Shown here piece after piece: positions 63,856 through 64,000 of a DNA stretch of 64,000 bases. The first letter of the stretch is position 1; each line of letters opens with the position of its first letter. The notes beneath the pieces are model-generated. The model saw only the letters and a program-made list of their open reading frames with translations, searched no databases and had not been told where the DNA came from. The stretch is taken from positions 62,001 through 126,000 of IMG/VR virus record IMGVR_UViG_3300023174_000070, one strand, 5' to 3'. This stretch comes from a virus. Made by a program: the position numbers and the translations under genes.

Positions 63856-64000
63856 TCTGCCAACCACAACTTCAATTGTACCAACATCGGTGCTGGAGTA
63901 ACTTTGTAATGCTTTGCCAATGATCACGCCTGGTTGATATTGTGACATATCCAAGCGTTCGGCCACACCAGCACGGTTGCTGGACACCACACGATCACCT
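63850..64000 (-). CDS. C-terminal end of a virion fibre-like protein (partial)
   Basis: Only the last ~50 codons are inside the window; the 5' end lies beyond. The readable C-terminus GDRVVSSNRAGVAERLDMSQ-YQPGVIIGKALQSYSS-TDVGTIEVVVGRL is the module often found at the end of phage tail-fibre and structural proteins (GD-V-SS-G-A-x-GxIIGKAL). No other feature can be stated. It is convergent with the Nudix gene. Confidence 0.75.
   Translation of the reverse strand, partial: GDRVVSSNRAGVAERLDMSQYQPGVIIGKALQSYSSTDVGTIEVVVGRL

Noticed and set aside
1-64000. CRISPR arrays, insertion sequences, integrase or attachment sites
   Set aside because: No regularly spaced repeats, terminal inverted repeats, transposase or integrase motifs were seen on reading both strands; the genes fit a lytic T4-like phage.

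Overview
The window is a gene-dense stretch (about 64 kb, no RNA genes found, almost no non-coding DNA) of a T4-like myovirus genome, probably from an aquatic environment. The evidence is a T4-type replication and recombination set (DnaB-like helicase gp41, primase gp61, a gp62-like clamp-loader subunit, UvsW, UvsX, UvsY, gp32, gp1-type dNMP kinase), T4-type packaging, neck and tail genes (gp17, gp16, gp4, gp13, gp14, gp15, gp18, gp19), and T4-style late promoters (TATAAATA and variants) in front of many genes. A near-bacterial IscU of beta/gammaproteobacterial type, consensus sigma70 promoters and Shine-Dalgarno leaders suggest a proteobacterial host; no photosynthesis genes are present. The host assignment is inference.

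Layout: 1-3.5 kb, nucleotide and Fe-S metabolism (partial nrdA, a small fibre-like protein, an MGME1-like exonuclease, iscA, iscU). 3.5-9.4 kb, virion or head-interior proteins, including a 641-residue protein joining a Pol-beta-like nucleotidyltransferase to a ligase-like KxDG domain. 9.5-21.8 kb, replication genes (helicase, primase, UvsW, gp62-like) with unknown genes, two SGNH hydrolases, a baseplate/fibre-like protein and a 186-residue protein that compresses the catalytic motifs of bacterial DNA polymerase III alpha. 21.9-24.3 kb, small early genes, an AAA ATPase, a structured intergenic RNA, and three sigma70/terminator modules. 24.3-35.7 kb, a glycan island (glycosyltransferases, methyltransferases, a cytidylyltransferase-cupin fusion, GDP-mannose dehydratase). 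35.7-39.8 kb, recombination (UvsY, a radical-SAM protein, UvsX, gp32). 40-53 kb, head and packaging: large acidic Glu-rich proteins and several short ones whose N-termini resemble the T4 capsid-targeting peptide, a secreted nuclease, gp17, gp16, gp4, tail-tube proteins. 53-64 kb, an oversized tail sheath, dNMP kinase, a DEDD exonuclease, neck proteins gp13/gp14, the tail terminator gp15, a Nudix hydrolase and a partial fibre-like gene.

The genes fit a lytic programme. Early sigma70 promoters (TTGACA/TTGACC, exactly 17 bp, TATAAT-like) drive replication and accessory genes. Late TATAAATA promoters drive the virion genes. Two translation modes can be read: leadered mRNAs with a strong Shine-Dalgarno, and genes whose promoter ends 4-7 bp before the ATG, implying leaderless mRNAs. 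Terminators often abut or overlap the next promoter, and one late gene (gp13) has a hairpin at its start that should close only on read-through transcripts.
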